Numbered from the stretch's first letter, positions 9,186 through 18,851 are shown. The stretch: 62,752 nucleotides of DNA from Flammeovirga sp. SJP92 (GCF_001583495.1 NZ_LQAQ01000017.1:1-62752), one strand, 5' to 3'. A program made the numbers and translations. The notes: a model not told the origin generated them from the letters alone.

Positions 9186-9656
9186 CCTGGTCAGCAATGA
9201 CCCTGTGGCTTGAGAGACTAAGTCCCATGACTCTAAATCAAAAGTAATAACAACAGCATCTGCAGGTGATAAGTTTCCAATAACGTCACCTGTAAGATAT
9301 TCTGCTAAAAAGCTGATAGCTGGATTATGCCCAACGATTGCCAAACTGTCCCCTTGATCTGACCTTTGATTAATAAAATCAAGTAGTTTACCCACATTTG
9401 CTTCATAGAATGATGGTTCTACAAATATGGCTTCCTGAGGCATATCTAATTGTTCCAGGATCAGTTGAGTAGTCGTTGTTGTTCTTACAGCATCAGAATA
9501 GAACATAATTTCTGGTTGGAAATTTCCCGAGGCAATCTTTTTTCCAAGATGCACTGCTTGTGTAAATCCTTCTTGGGTTAGCTCCCTTCTCCTATCATCT
9601 ACACCGAAGTAAGCACTCTCTGCTTCTGCGTGTCTTATAAGAAGTAATGTTTTCAT
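9180..9656 (-). CDS. SixA-like histidine phosphatase
   Basis: The 158-residue histidine-phosphatase protein carries the RHAEAE motif at the N-terminus (H9), where the histidine is transiently phosphorylated, and the second catalytic histidine in IVGHNPAISFL. The size matches SixA, which removes phosphate from HPt domains. A separate HPt protein is encoded at 16.1-16.5 kb, but nothing ties the two together. Its stop codon overlaps the stop of the convergent HAD gene. Dephosphorylation of another phosphoprotein or a small metabolite is equally possible. Confidence 0.85.
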   Translation of the reverse strand: MKTLLLIRHAEAESAYFGVDDRRRELTQEGFTQAVHLGKKIASGNFQPEIMFYSDAVRTTTTTQLILEQLDMPQEAIFVEPSFYEANVGKLLDFINQRSDQGDSLAIVGHNPAISFLAEYLTGDVIGNLSPADAVVITFDLESWDLVSQATGSLLTRL

Positions 9657-9880
9657 TTGCCTTAAAAAATAGTTTTAAGAAAAAAATCCTATGAAGATGT
9701 TTGAAGTTATTTATCGCGTTTAACTTTTCGCACTTCTCTATTGTTAATAAAATTTAGGTATAATCCTTTGGTTTTCATAGCAACAGTTAGATTATTTTGA
9801 AATATTTTTTGTATTCAAATTCCAAATCGTAGTCATCACACTCCACTCTTTATTACCATGTGATGATAAGTGAATCTTTA

Positions 9881-10043
9881 AAAGCATGTTTAGAACATAT
9901 ATATTTATAAATTAAAATTTTCCATTTTAGGTTATAAGGGAAATAATTTCTAAGAAATTAGTAGTTCTATAGTTGATAAAATTAATAAACTCACGATCTG
10001 AAAGGATAAATTTATAGTAAAAGAGATATTTCAAACATGTTCT
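9881..10043. repeat. Palindromic repeat, copy A
   Basis: The left end AAAGCATGTTTAGAACATA (9881-9899) and the right end, read as reverse complement, AGAACATGTTTGAAATATC (10043-10025), are imperfect terminal inverted repeats. The same ends occur in copy B at 28537-28625, including an AAAAGAGATxTTTCxAACATG right end. The inside is AT-rich and non-coding. It could be a REP or MITE-like element. There is no transposase and no clear target duplication. Confidence 0.5.
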
Positions 10044-10061
10044 AAGTTTAAATATAAACAC

Positions 10062-10097
10062 AAAAAAACGATTCCCTTTTCAGAGAATCGTTTTTTG
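10062..10097 (-). terminator. ppc terminator
   Basis: AAAAAACGATTC (10063-10074) pairs with GAATCGTTTTTT (10085-10096) over a 10-base loop, with T runs on both strands. It lies 22 bases beyond the ppc stop. Confidence 0.85.
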
Positions 10098-10119
10098 TAT
10101 TTACTATAAAAGCTAAGTA

Positions 10120-12918
10120 TCAACCAGTAGCTCTCAATGCTGATGCAATCGCGTTGATTGAAGTCAATAATTGGAATAATACTGCCTCCACATCTTCTGG
10201 GTTGGCTTTCTCATCCGCCTTCATCTTACGCCATTTCTTCAACAAGCTAATTTGAGTTTTATGAAGCGGTGTTAAAGCTTCAGCTCTGATAAAGCTTGAG
10301 TAGTAATGATTACTTCTTCTTTCAGCAAAAGATACTTTCAATAAGCTATCCATCATTTTTCTAGTTCTTGTTAATTCTTCAAGAAGCATAGTTAAGATAG
10401 AATCTTTTACATCTTTATCTGTTACCATTGCCGCGTAATCCTTCATGATATCCTCACTAGTAGCTTCTAATGATGTATCAACGTTAGTGAATACGTATCT
10501 GATCAATGGATCTGTTTTGATCAATTCTTTCAACTTAGCAAAGTCTTGTGGCTTTTCTTTAGATAATTTCTCTAAAGTATAACCTACACCGTACCAAGAA
10601 GTCATATTGAAACGAGCTTGGCTCCATGAGAATACCCAAGGAATAGCCCTAAGATCGGCTAATGTTCTTCTACCAGTTCTACGTGCTGGACGCGAACCAA
10701 TTCTTGATGACTCAATTGCATCAATTGGAGTAGCCTCACCATAGAATTTGATAAACTTAGGATCTTCCAATAAGTTCACATAGAAGTTTCTACTTTCTTT
10801 CGCCATCCAAGAGATAACGCCTTCAAGCTCGTGCTTCGCTTTCTTACCTAAGTTATCTTTTACAGTATTACCTACTGAACCTGCTAATAACAATTCCATG
10901 TTGTAGCTTGCGTTCATTTTGTTGGCATACTTTTGCTCAATTGTTTCACCTTGCTCAGTTAAACGGAAGTTACCGTTTACACCACCGTGAGGTAACGCTT
11001 GGATAAACCATTGAGTAGGACCCGCACCACGAGAAATTGTACCACCTTTACCATGGAAGAAGTTGATAGCAATACCTCTGTTTTCACCTACTTCATATAA
11101 GCTAGTTTCAGCATGGTGTAATGCCCACTGTGAAGCAAGGATACCACCATCTTTGTTACTATCAGAGTAACCTACCATTACCATCTGTGTTAATTTCTTA
11201 GCACCGCTTTGACGTTTTTGGTATTCTAAGCTACGACGAGTGATAGGGTGATCCAAGAAGCTTTGCATTACTTGAGGAGAGATTTCTAAATCTTCAATTG
11301 TCTCAAATAATGGCACTACAGGAAGCTTACAAACTAAACCTTCTGGAGTTTGCTCCATCAAACCTGCCTCTCTTGCTAATAGATAAACTGCGATCAAGTC
11401 AGATACTGAACGAGTCATTGAGATAATGAATGCTCCGATACCTGCTGTACCAAAGTTTTTCACGTGCTCCGCTACTACTCTGTAAACAGAGATTACTGCA
11501 TTTGCCTCAGTTGGCAATTGAGTTGACGGGTGAGTGAAAGGTCTGTTCGAAAGCAATTCGTTGTTCATAAACGCTACTCTCTTCTCTTCTGACCAAGTCA
11601 AGAAGCTATCACCATCTAATGATGCCGCGTTTAAGATTTGAGAAATTGCTTTGTCGTGAAATGCACTGTTTTGACGGATGTCAAGACGAGCTAAGTGGAA
11701 TCCAAATGTATCTAATACTCTGATTGCATCATTTACATAAGAATAAGCTAATCTGTTGGCACCGTACTCAAGTAAAGTTGATTGTAGTAATTCTAAATCA
11801 GCCTTTAACTCTTCAGCCATTCTATATTTACCTTCAGCTTCCAGTAATTCTACTGCATGCTCTCTTTTTACATCTACAGGTAATTTTGCTAAACATAAGT
11901 TCACAAACTGTCTGAATGCTTCACCTACATTTCTAGCGATAGCTTGATCGCCATCTTCACCTAGTTCTTTTTGTAACTCAGCGATACGAGCTTGTAATGC
12001 TGCTGGAGCATCCTCAATATCACAAGATACTGAAAGCTTTTTCACTAAGTTAAATAACGAACGTCTGATTAATACGAAAGCATTTAAACGTAATACGCTT
12101 AATGTTTCTTCTGTAACTTCATGAGTTACTAATGGGTGTCCATCACGGTCACCACCAACCCAGTTACCGAATGATACTCTTGGACGGCTACCGATTTTTC
12201 TGATAAGGTCTTTATCAAAACCAACCTCACCCCAAGCTTGTTGGAAACGTTGATCTAAGATAGGTAATACCTCAGGGAAAACGTTTGTAAGGTAGTGAAC
12301 AGCGTTTCTTCTTTCAGAAGCTACATCTGGCTTCTCAACAAAGATCTCACCTGTTCTCCATAATGTATCTAATATTAATTTAATTTGAGCGTTGATAGAG
12401 CGTTGCTCGATACCAGTGTACATTGTGTTCTCTCTTTGAACTAACAATAAATACAATGTTCTATGATGCTCTAAAACTGTTGATCTCTTAGCCTCTGTAG
12501 GGTGAGCTGTTAATACAGGTTCAACCATTACTTGAGGTAAAAGCTCAGCAATTTGCTCTTGCGTATAACCTTGGTTCTTTAAGTCTTTTAATCTTTCTCC
12601 CCATAAACCTTTCACGCTTGCAAGACCAAAATCATTTTCTTTCTTACGTCTTGATTGCACGGCTCCGTTTACTTCCACCATATTCAATAATTGGAATACG
12701 ATAGAATAAAGCTGCATATGCTTCTCGTCTATTTTTTTAAGGGATGAAGTATCTTCGTTAATCCACGGAATTGCGTTTGCTAGTTCTTGTTCGCCATTCT
12801 CGATTAATACCTCTTTTAAACACTGAAGTAAAAACTCTAGGTCCTCGTAAGGTTTACCCAGATGCTTCTTCACAACCTCAAGGGCGCTCAGTGGCGTTAC
12901 TGCTGTTTCTTTAGACAT
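10120..12918 (-). CDS. ppc: Phosphoenolpyruvate carboxylase
   Basis: This enzyme adds bicarbonate to phosphoenolpyruvate to make oxaloacetate, refilling the TCA cycle. The 932-residue length is normal. Catalytic histidine H139 lies in VEPVLTAHPTEAKRST. Further family blocks are the GNWVGGDRDGHP substrate loop, MVGYSDSNKDGG, FHGKGGTISRGAGPT (glycine-rich loop) and GSRPARR. The C-terminus ends in ASALRATG, whereas many orthologues end in NTG; this only slightly alters the active-site tail. It is monocistronic, ended by the hairpin at 10062-10097. Two short dyads lie upstream (13077-13091 and 13112-13123). Confidence 0.97.
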   Translation of the reverse strand: MSKETAVTPLSALEVVKKHLGKPYEDLEFLLQCLKEVLIENGEQELANAIPWINEDTSSLKKIDEKHMQLYSIVFQLLNMVEVNGAVQSRRKKENDFGLASVKGLWGERLKDLKNQGYTQEQIAELLPQVMVEPVLTAHPTEAKRSTVLEHHRTLYLLLVQRENTMYTGIEQRSINAQIKLILDTLWRTGEIFVEKPDVASERRNAVHYLTNVFPEVLPILDQRFQQAWGEVGFDKDLIRKIGSRPRVSFGNWVGGDRDGHPLVTHEVTEETLSVLRLNAFVLIRRSLFNLVKKLSVSCDIEDAPAALQARIAELQKELGEDGDQAIARNVGEAFRQFVNLCLAKLPVDVKREHAVELLEAEGKYRMAEELKADLELLQSTLLEYGANRLAYSYVNDAIRVLDTFGFHLARLDIRQNSAFHDKAISQILNAASLDGDSFLTWSEEKRVAFMNNELLSNRPFTHPSTQLPTEANAVISVYRVVAEHVKNFGTAGIGAFIISMTRSVSDLIAVYLLAREAGLMEQTPEGLVCKLPVVPLFETIEDLEISPQVMQSFLDHPITRRSLEYQKRQSGAKKLTQMVMVGYSDSNKDGGILASQWALHHAETSLYEVGENRGIAINFFHGKGGTISRGAGPTQWFIQALPHGGVNGNFRLTEQGETIEQKYANKMNASYNMELLLAGSVGNTVKDNLGKKAKHELEGVISWMAKESRNFYVNLLEDPKFIKFYGEATPIDAIESSRIGSRPARRTGRRTLADLRAIPWVFSWSQARFNMTSWYGVGYTLEKLSKEKPQDFAKLKELIKTDPLIRYVFTNVDTSLEATSEDIMKDYAAMVTDKDVKDSILTMLLEELTRTRKMMDSLLKVSFAERRSNHYYSSFIRAEALTPLHKTQISLLKKWRKMKADEKANPEDVEAVLFQLLTSINAIASALRATG

Positions 12919-13076
12919 TCTGCGATTATTAATATTATGAGATAATTTGATTCTTTACACAATACGCAAACAAAGTTGCCTTTGATTACAAATTAAGTAA
13001 ATAAGTTTGAGATTTATATTAAAATTTTAAATCTTATCTTTATTTATGGAACAAATATCTTAATTCTTAATCATAG

Positions 13077-13123
13077 TTAAGATGATCTTAATTACCTATC
13101 TTATTATAAAATAATGATCATTA
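13077..13123. promoter_or_regulatory. Two short dyads upstream of ppc
   Basis: TTAAGATGATCTTAA (13077-13091, seven-base arms) and TAATGATCATTA (13112-13123) are perfect dyads in the 229-base gap between the ppc start and the ndh stop. They may be operators for ppc or part of an ndh terminator. In AT-rich DNA such dyads can also arise by chance. Confidence 0.25.
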
Positions 13124-13147
13124 GCAATGCATTAACTGACCTATGTA

Positions 13148-14488
13148 TTAAATCACAACGCCTGCTTTACCCTGATCTCTCATCTGTTTTCGTTCCTCTT
13201 TACTGAATCTATTTGTAATCAATCTGTTAGATCGATCATAATTTAAATAGTTCCAAAACCAGTTGATAAATACGATCGATTTGTTCCTCATACCCAATAA
13301 TGACATGATATGGACAAACATCCATATAAACCATGCAAATGGGCCTGAACTTTTAAAACTTCCTACTTCTACTACTGCTTTATTTTTACCTATAGTAGCC
13401 ATACTACCTTTATCTTTATAAATAAAAGTTTCTTTTTTCTTGCCTTTGGCCTCGTTTTTAAAATTCTTCGCCAATTGAGTTGCTTGCTGTATTGCAGCAG
13501 GTGCTACCATTGGATGACCATTTGGATAATCTTTTGTTTTCATACATGCCACATCTCCTATTGCATATACATTATCCTGCCCAAGCACCTTACTGTATTC
13601 GTCTACTAAGATTCTATTTCCTCTTTCTGTAATCAGAGATGAGTCAAGACCTTTTGGAGAATTTCCTTCCACACCTGCAGACCAAATTAAGTTTCTTGAG
13701 TAAATCACACCATCTTGATCTCCTTTCTTAGTGGTTGCTACTTCTCCATCATAGCTTGTCACAAAAGTATTCTGATGTAAAATAACACCCAGTTTCTTCA
13801 AGTATTTCTGAGAACTTTGAGATGATTTTGGCGATAATGCATTCAGTACTCTATCTCCTGCGTCTACTAAATGGACTTCCATTCTTCGGACATCTAGTTC
13901 TGGATAATCAACGGGAAGAACATATTTTTTCAATTCAGAAATGGCTCCAGCCAATTCCACACCTGTTGGTCCGCCACCTACAATTACAAAATTCATCAGT
14001 GCGGATCTTTCTTGAAGGTCTTTTGTTTGAAGTGCTTGTTCGAAGTTCTGTAATAAAAGGCTTCTCAGCTGAAGGGACTGCACCACTGTTTTCAATGGCA
14101 TGCAGTGATATTTGATTTTTTCGTCACCAAAGAAATTGGTTCTAGATCCAGAAGAGATGACTAAGTGATCATATTTTAATTCACCAATATCTGTCAGTAC
14201 TCTACTCCCTTCAATATCTACTTTTTGAACAACTGCTAATCGAAAGTAAAAATTAGAAAATCCGTGAAAAAGTTTTCGAATAGGAAATGAAATCGAATCA
14301 GGCTCTAAACCTGCTGTAGCCACTTGATATAATAAAGGTTGAAAAGTATGATAGTTGTTTCGGTCTAATAAGACTACTTGGAAGTCTGTTTTCTTTAGGT
14401 TTCGTACTAATTCTAACCCTCCAAAACCTCCTCCGACAATTACTACTCTTGGTACACCTAGGTCTGGTACGTCAATTACTTTGTCCAT
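13148..14488 (-). CDS. ndh: Type II NADH dehydrogenase
   Basis: This enzyme passes electrons from NADH to quinone without pumping protons and sits on the inner face of the cytoplasmic membrane. The 446-residue protein has the FAD-binding dinucleotide fold VVIVGGGFGGLE at the N-terminus. A second fold for NADH, FVIVGGGPTGVELAGAISE, lies around residues 164-182. The quinone-side AQQATQ-like block appears as APAAIQQATQLAKNF. The C-terminal amphipathic part, about 385-425 (WFIWMFVHIMSLLGMRNK), is the membrane anchor of the family. It stands alone, with no complex I genes in the window. Confidence 0.92.
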   Translation of the reverse strand: MDKVIDVPDLGVPRVVIVGGGFGGLELVRNLKKTDFQVVLLDRNNYHTFQPLLYQVATAGLEPDSISFPIRKLFHGFSNFYFRLAVVQKVDIEGSRVLTDIGELKYDHLVISSGSRTNFFGDEKIKYHCMPLKTVVQSLQLRSLLLQNFEQALQTKDLQERSALMNFVIVGGGPTGVELAGAISELKKYVLPVDYPELDVRRMEVHLVDAGDRVLNALSPKSSQSSQKYLKKLGVILHQNTFVTSYDGEVATTKKGDQDGVIYSRNLIWSAGVEGNSPKGLDSSLITERGNRILVDEYSKVLGQDNVYAIGDVACMKTKDYPNGHPMVAPAAIQQATQLAKNFKNEAKGKKKETFIYKDKGSMATIGKNKAVVEVGSFKSSGPFAWFIWMFVHIMSLLGMRNKSIVFINWFWNYLNYDRSNRLITNRFSKEERKQMRDQGKAGVVI

Positions 14489-14879
14489 ATAACAGTGAAT
14501 TTTTTGATTGTGGTAAGCGAGAGTTGATCGTCAAAAATTTGCAAAAAGTGATGATTTGAGATAATTCTGAATACCAATTTTGTATAGTTTATTATTGGAT
14601 ATAAAAATACACCATTTAAATACTAAAAGTCCATTAATACAATAGATTTTTCGTGTAGAAGTAATGACTTATCAAATTTTAATTGGATTATGGATTTATA
14701 CCACTCCATTTATTGATTTTGTTATTTATATAACCTCAAATTTCACCCCAATACCATATTAAATGAAATGTGTTCTATCAAGAGAGTAACTTTTATTTCA
14801 TGTAACCTAATGCAAAAAAAATCCTGATCTCGAATACATCTATTCAAAACCAGGATTTATAAAGACATTATAATTTAAA
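14489..14879. other. 391-base gap between ndh start and rluB stop
   Basis: Apart from the terminator at 14814-14858, this AT-rich stretch holds only the presumed ndh promoter region. I see no coding frame and no convincing paired promoter boxes. Confidence 0.5.
14814..14858 (-). terminator. Terminator of the pseudouridine synthase gene
   Basis: AAATCCTG (14819-14826) pairs with CAGGATTT (14851-14858), and GAATA/TATTC forms an inner stem. The minus strand ends in an eight-base T run. Confidence 0.85.
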
Positions 14880-15932
14880 TTATCTTCTCTTTTTATTCTT
14901 GTCCCTTGCAGACTTCTTTTTCTTATTATCCAAACCAGAAAGGTATTTTAAAGAGATCATTTCTTGCTCAGATAAGTATCTCCATTTACCTCTTGGAAGA
15001 TCTTTCTTTGTTAAACCAGCAAGAACTGTTCTATCTAATACTTCAACAGTATAACCGAAATGTTCGAAAATTCTTCTTACAATTCTGTTTTTACCCGAGT
15101 GAAGCTCAATACCAATTTCTCTACGGTCATCTTCGTTTACAGATAAACCATCGATATATGGGGAACCATCTTCTAATTCAAACTTACGGTCACGCAATGT
15201 CAGTTCGTCTTCCTCTTTTAAAGGTTGATCCAACTCAACGCGGTAAATTTTCTGTGTGTTACTTGAAGGATGAGCTACTTTTGTTGCAAATTCTCCATCA
15301 TTGGTAAATAACAACAAGCCGGTAGTGTTTCTGTCCAAACGGCCTACCGGGTAGATGCGTTCTTCACAAGCATTTTGCACCAACTGCATTACCGTTTTTC
15401 TTTCCAACGGATCCTTTGTAGTAGTGATAAAACCTCTTGGCTTATTCAAAAGAACATATACATATTGTTCTTTCTTTAAAAGCTTTCCGTCATATTCTAC
15501 TCTATCATTTGGCTTTACCTTGTAGCCCATTTCTGTCACTACTTCGCCATTGATTTTTACAAGACCTTCAGCAATCAGCTTGTCCGCTTCCCTTCTTGAA
15601 CAAACTCCTGCATTAGAAATATATTTATTTAATCGTACCTCGTTTGTTTTTTTTGGCTTGACTTCCTCACTTTCCTCCTTCACTTTTTTTGCCACAGAAA
15701 TCACTTTTTTTACATCATAAACAGGTTTTTTGATTTGCTTATCAGATGACCCGTATACTGTTTCTTTGATTTTCTGATCTTTTTTCGCTTTAAGCTTTTC
15801 TTCTAGCTTTTTACTAGGTTTTCTTCTTGGAGCTGGCTTTTCAGAGAAAGTTTCTCTTTTTGGTTTTTCCTTGATGAACTTTTTGAAAGGACTCAAGTTT
15901 GATTTTCCTGAATTAGGAGTACGCTTTTTCAT
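14880..15932 (-). CDS. RsuA/RluB-family pseudouridine synthase with basic N-terminal extension
   Basis: This enzyme is expected to isomerise a uridine of ribosomal RNA, in RluB fashion on 23S RNA. Of the 350 residues the first 100 or so are lysine-rich and of low complexity, an extension often seen in Bacteroidota. The S4 RNA-binding domain follows (EVRLNKYISNAGVCSRREADKLI, about 96-118). The catalytic domain has LLNKPRGFITT and GRLDRNTTGLLLFTNDG, where the aspartate in GRLD is the nucleophile, then the GKNRIVRRIFEHFGY block. The C-terminus is again basic. RluB, RluE/F and RsuA cannot be separated firmly by eye; the S4 domain excludes RluE. Confidence 0.88.
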   Translation of the reverse strand: MKKRTPNSGKSNLSPFKKFIKEKPKRETFSEKPAPRRKPSKKLEEKLKAKKDQKIKETVYGSSDKQIKKPVYDVKKVISVAKKVKEESEEVKPKKTNEVRLNKYISNAGVCSRREADKLIAEGLVKINGEVVTEMGYKVKPNDRVEYDGKLLKKEQYVYVLLNKPRGFITTTKDPLERKTVMQLVQNACEERIYPVGRLDRNTTGLLLFTNDGEFATKVAHPSSNTQKIYRVELDQPLKEEDELTLRDRKFELEDGSPYIDGLSVNEDDRREIGIELHSGKNRIVRRIFEHFGYTVEVLDRTVLAGLTKKDLPRGKWRYLSEQEMISLKYLSGLDNKKKKSARDKNKKRR

Positions 15933-15981
15933 CTAAATAAATTAGAAATTCAACATGCTGCCTACACGGCAGTAAAACACT

Positions 15982-16074
15982 CTATGAAATTCATAGATTT
16001 TGAAAAGTCTCTCACAAAAACAAAAGGGTGTTCCCGTCCAAGTACTTTATCAAAGCACAAAGTTCGTGAACTTT
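15982..16074. other. Two short dyads in the gap upstream of the pseudouridine synthase gene
   Basis: CTATGAAATTCATAG (15982-15996) and AAAGTTCGTGAACTTT (16059-16074) are perfect dyads with seven-base arms. The first lies about 50 bases upstream of the pseudouridine synthase start. The second is 42 bases beyond the HPt stop, without a T run. Their function is unknown. Confidence 0.25.
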
Positions 16075-16115
16075 AAGGTATTCTTTAAATAATTATTGAA
16101 AACAATCTCTAAAAT

Positions 16116-16460
16116 TTAAGATAATTCTTCAATTTTCTTTTGAATATCTACAAGAACGGCTTCCGATAAAGTAATTAGGACTTTTAATTTCGCTTCAAGA
16201 TCTTCTTTATCATGATTGATGGCATCTTCCATAAAAATAAGAAGTTCCTCCAATTCTTCATGACCTAGATAAGCTGTGCTTGATTTCAATTTGTGTGCTT
16301 TTTTACCAAATTCTATAACGGCATTATTATCCAATAAAGCAGACATTTCAGCGGGATATTCTTTTAGGTTCTTTTCGATGACTAAAAGTATAGAAAACAA
16401 GAATTCCTCATCGCCATCGGCAATGTCATACAGTCCGTTAAAATCTACATTTGCTAGCAT
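16116..16460 (-). CDS. Histidine phosphotransfer (HPt) domain protein
   Basis: The 114-residue protein is a single HPt four-helix bundle. The phosphorylatable histidine is H56 in the motif FGKKAHKLKSSTAYLG, which matches the family HxLKGSA-type pattern. It would relay phosphate between a hybrid sensor kinase and a response regulator. No kinase or regulator gene is adjacent: the neighbours are a queuosine-precursor transporter and a pseudouridine synthase. It may act with distant two-component proteins, and a SixA-like phosphatase at 9.2 kb could in principle act on it. The transporter gene upstream is on the same strand, with a 48-base gap. Confidence 0.85.
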   Translation of the reverse strand: MLANVDFNGLYDIADGDEEFLFSILLVIEKNLKEYPAEMSALLDNNAVIEFGKKAHKLKSSTAYLGHEELEELLIFMEDAINHDKEDLEAKLKVLITLSEAVLVDIQKKIEELS

Positions 16461-16508
16461 GATATTATTAAGGGTATTCGAAGTAATAAAAATCTTTTCA
16501 ATCTAATA

Positions 16509-17333
16509 TTAGAACAAACTAGTCTTAGATGCTCTGTCTGTCACATATTCTGAGTAATCTTTTCCAAGATATGCATCTATGATATAATGTGCAACATATA
16601 ATATAGGAGTCATCAAGACCGCTATTCCAAATTTATAAATATAATTGATAATACCAACTGCCACCACTTGTTCAAAAGACCAGTTGCCAAATACATAAAA
16701 AGCAACACCCAATACCACAAAACTATCTACCAGTTGAGAAAACAATGTTGACCCTGTGGCACGTAGCCAAATTTGCTTACTCCCTGTAAACCTTCTCAAC
16801 CACTGGAAAGTGTACGCATCTAAGAACTGTCCTATCAAAAAAGCGGTCAGTGAACCAATAATTATACCTAATCCCTGCGTGAATATTTTGTCAAAAGCTT
16901 CTTCAATATTAAAAGGATTTCCTTGGCTGTCTACATTATTAAGATCCAACCAAAATTGTGCTGGAGGTAAATCCGTCACCATTAAGACCACGAAAAATAC
17001 ATACGAAATCAACCCTGCTGTAATAAAGGAGATTTTTTTCACTCCTTCTTTCCCATAATATTCATTGATAATATCAGTAGTGATAAATACAACAGGCCAA
17101 ATCACTACACCTGCTGTAAGATTAAAATCTAATACAAAGGAATCAATGATTTCTAATTGAAGCGGAGCAATGCCAAGTAATGTTTCTAATGAAAAAATCT
17201 TCGGTCCTACCATTTCTGCTACGATGGCATTTGTGATAAAAATGGCACACAGACCAATATAGAGTGTCTGATATTTTTTTTCTTGTGTTTTATTTTCCTT
17301 AAGCTGATTCATCTTTGAGTATTGAACTTCCAT
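16509..17333 (-). CDS. Queuosine precursor transporter (YhhQ family)
   Basis: The 274-residue integral membrane protein belongs to the VUT/YhhQ (DUF165) family, which imports queuosine precursors such as preQ0. Family marks are TTDIINEYYGKEGVKK around residues 83-98 and RATGSTLFSQLVDSFVV around 193-209. About six hydrophobic helices are visible. Two ATGs seven codons apart (17333 and 17312) both fit the start. The adjacency to an RNA-modifying enzyme is suggestive but weak, since an HPt gene lies between. No queuosine synthesis gene is in the window. Confidence 0.88.
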   Translation of the reverse strand: MEVQYSKMNQLKENKTQEKKYQTLYIGLCAIFITNAIVAEMVGPKIFSLETLLGIAPLQLEIIDSFVLDFNLTAGVVIWPVVFITTDIINEYYGKEGVKKISFITAGLISYVFFVVLMVTDLPPAQFWLDLNNVDSQGNPFNIEEAFDKIFTQGLGIIIGSLTAFLIGQFLDAYTFQWLRRFTGSKQIWLRATGSTLFSQLVDSFVVLGVAFYVFGNWSFEQVVAVGIINYIYKFGIAVLMTPILYVAHYIIDAYLGKDYSEYVTDRASKTSLF

Positions 17334-17576
17334 AGAGAGTTTAAAGCGTGTTTGTAGATTATTATTGTTTTTTAAATAACAGACTTCTTGTGATCAATTG
17401 CAAATCACTTTGCCTGAAACACCAAGACAATTTTAGGCAAGCCATCAGATTTCTGAAGGGTTTGAAAAGCTCTTTACCATCACTGTGTTCTATCTCCAAT
17501 CGTAAACTAACTTCACTACATAAACCTCACCTTTCTGAAAACCTGGAGCCTGGTATTTATATTCTTTTTGAACTAT

Positions 17577-17584
17577 TATCTTTG
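17577..17584 (+). promoter_or_regulatory. Possible -7 box upstream of the SerC-like gene
   Basis: TATCTTTG matches the Bacteroidota -7 consensus TAnnTTTG and lies 28 bases before the ATG at 17613. No TTTG-like -33 box is found at the usual 19-21 base spacing, so this is a weak call. Confidence 0.25.
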
Positions 17585-17612
17585 CGACTTGTTTTAAATA
17601 AAAAGTAAAATA

Positions 17613-18677
17613 ATGATTTCATTTTATCCCGGACCTAGTAAAATAGAACCTCTTGTCAAAGACTTTATGCAAGATGCTATGGATAGTCAACTCATAGAAT
17701 ATAACCATAGAAGTCCTCAATTTATGGAAATGATGAAGTCATGTGTAGAAGTTGTTAAAGAAAAACTTAATATACCCAAAAACTACACTGTACTTTTTGC
17801 TTCAAGCGCCACAGAATGCTGGGAGATCAGCAGTCAATCATTTGATGCCAACTTTGTACATATATATAATGGTGCCTTCGGAAAGAAATGGGCGTCTTAT
17901 AATGAACAAATCAATAAGACCGTGACACATTTCTCTTATTCGCCACAAAAAAGAATTGGCATCAGTAAAATCAAGGTTAATAAGGCACAGAAAAATATCT
18001 TTTGCCTGACCAATTGTGAAACTTCTAACACCACAAAGGTGCATTCCAAAACCATTCAAAAAATAAGAAGCAGGTTTCCTAAATCGTTGATTTTTGTTGA
18101 CGCTACAAGTGCCATGTCTGGAGTGAATATAAATTGGCTTTCGGCTGACTTTTGGTATGCTTCAGTACAAAAATGCTTTGGGCTTCCAGCAGGGTTGTCT
18201 GTTATGGTTTGTTCTCCAAGATTAATAAAAGAAATGAAACAGGAAGACTACCATTACAATTCTCTGCATTCTATTTATAATAACAGTCTGAAACTTCAAA
18301 CCACCCATACACCAAACATCTTAAATATTTACCTTTTGAAAAGAGTGATGGAAAACCGACCTCCAATTTCAAAAGTTCATGATCATTTAAGAAAAAGAGG
18401 AAACCGTTTGATCAAAGAATTGATACGCCTTGGTTTTACTCCACTAATAGGAAATTCACAGCTACAGTCCAATACAGTAATTGGTGTAAAATGTGATCCT
18501 GATGAATTAAAACAGATTAAAGAAGAGGCGGTTGAAAAAGGTATTTTATTAGGAAATGGATACGGCCCATGGAAACACAATTCTTTTCGAATTGCTAATT
18601 TTCCAGCCCATTCTGATGATGATTTTGAGCATCTCATTACATTTCTAAAATCATTCAAAAAAGGAGATAAATCTTAA
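17613..18677 (+). CDS. Class V PLP aminotransferase, phosphoserine aminotransferase-like
   Basis: The 354-residue fold type I PLP enzyme starts with FYPGPSK and has EYNHRSPQFMEMM, which echo the FNPGP and HRS blocks of SerC. FVDATSAMSG provides the PLP-nitrogen aspartate, and K188 in SVQKCFGLPAGL is the Schiff-base lysine. The C-terminal domain ends with GILLGNGYGPWKHNSFRIANFPAHS, again SerC-like. The usual product is 3-phosphoserine from phosphohydroxypyruvate. The divergence from textbook SerC is large enough that a paralogue with another substrate is possible; serA is not adjacent. Confidence 0.75.
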   Translation: MISFYPGPSKIEPLVKDFMQDAMDSQLIEYNHRSPQFMEMMKSCVEVVKEKLNIPKNYTVLFASSATECWEISSQSFDANFVHIYNGAFGKKWASYNEQINKTVTHFSYSPQKRIGISKIKVNKAQKNIFCLTNCETSNTTKVHSKTIQKIRSRFPKSLIFVDATSAMSGVNINWLSADFWYASVQKCFGLPAGLSVMVCSPRLIKEMKQEDYHYNSLHSIYNNSLKLQTTHTPNILNIYLLKRVMENRPPISKVHDHLRKRGNRLIKELIRLGFTPLIGNSQLQSNTVIGVKCDPDELKQIKEEAVEKGILLGNGYGPWKHNSFRIANFPAHSDDDFEHLITFLKSFKKGDKS

Positions 18678-18817
18678 AATTGGACCTAATCCTTACAACA
18701 TACTGTTAAAACAGTTAAATTTACTCATAATAAGATTTCACATAATTATTTTGTGACATATTCTGTTTTGCGTTCCAAAACACGTATAAACAAATTTTAA
18801 CCGTCTTTTACAGTTTC

Positions 18818-18851
18818 TTTTTGTAAATAACGGATAGGAGTTGTAATTTCG
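18818..18851 (+). promoter_or_regulatory. Candidate tonB promoter
   Basis: TTTTTG (18818-18823), a 20-base spacer, then TAATTTCG (18844-18851) resembles the Bacteroidota TTTG-N19-21-TAnnTTTG promoter with one change in the -7 box. The same arrangement precedes gldA. It lies 53 bases before the chosen ATG. Confidence 0.4.

Larger units (their letters stand above)
9657..10119. other. 463-base gap with palindromic repeat and ppc terminator
   Basis: No open frame in this stretch looks coding. It contains the upstream region of the SixA-like gene, the palindromic element at 9881-10043 and the ppc terminator at 10062-10097. Confidence 0.6.

Noticed and set aside
11724-11947. Two overlapping frames opposite ppc
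   Set aside because: They mirror the codon pattern of ppc on the other strand and have no start context or family resemblance.
14906-15307. 133-codon frame opposite the pseudouridine synthase
   Set aside because: The opposite frame shows clear S4 and catalytic motifs; this one shows none.
17348-17608. 86-codon plus-strand frame upstream of the SerC-like gene
   Set aside because: Its product has no recognisable domain, it runs through a TATCTTTG promoter-like box, and it fills an intergenic region between divergent genes. It looks like chance.
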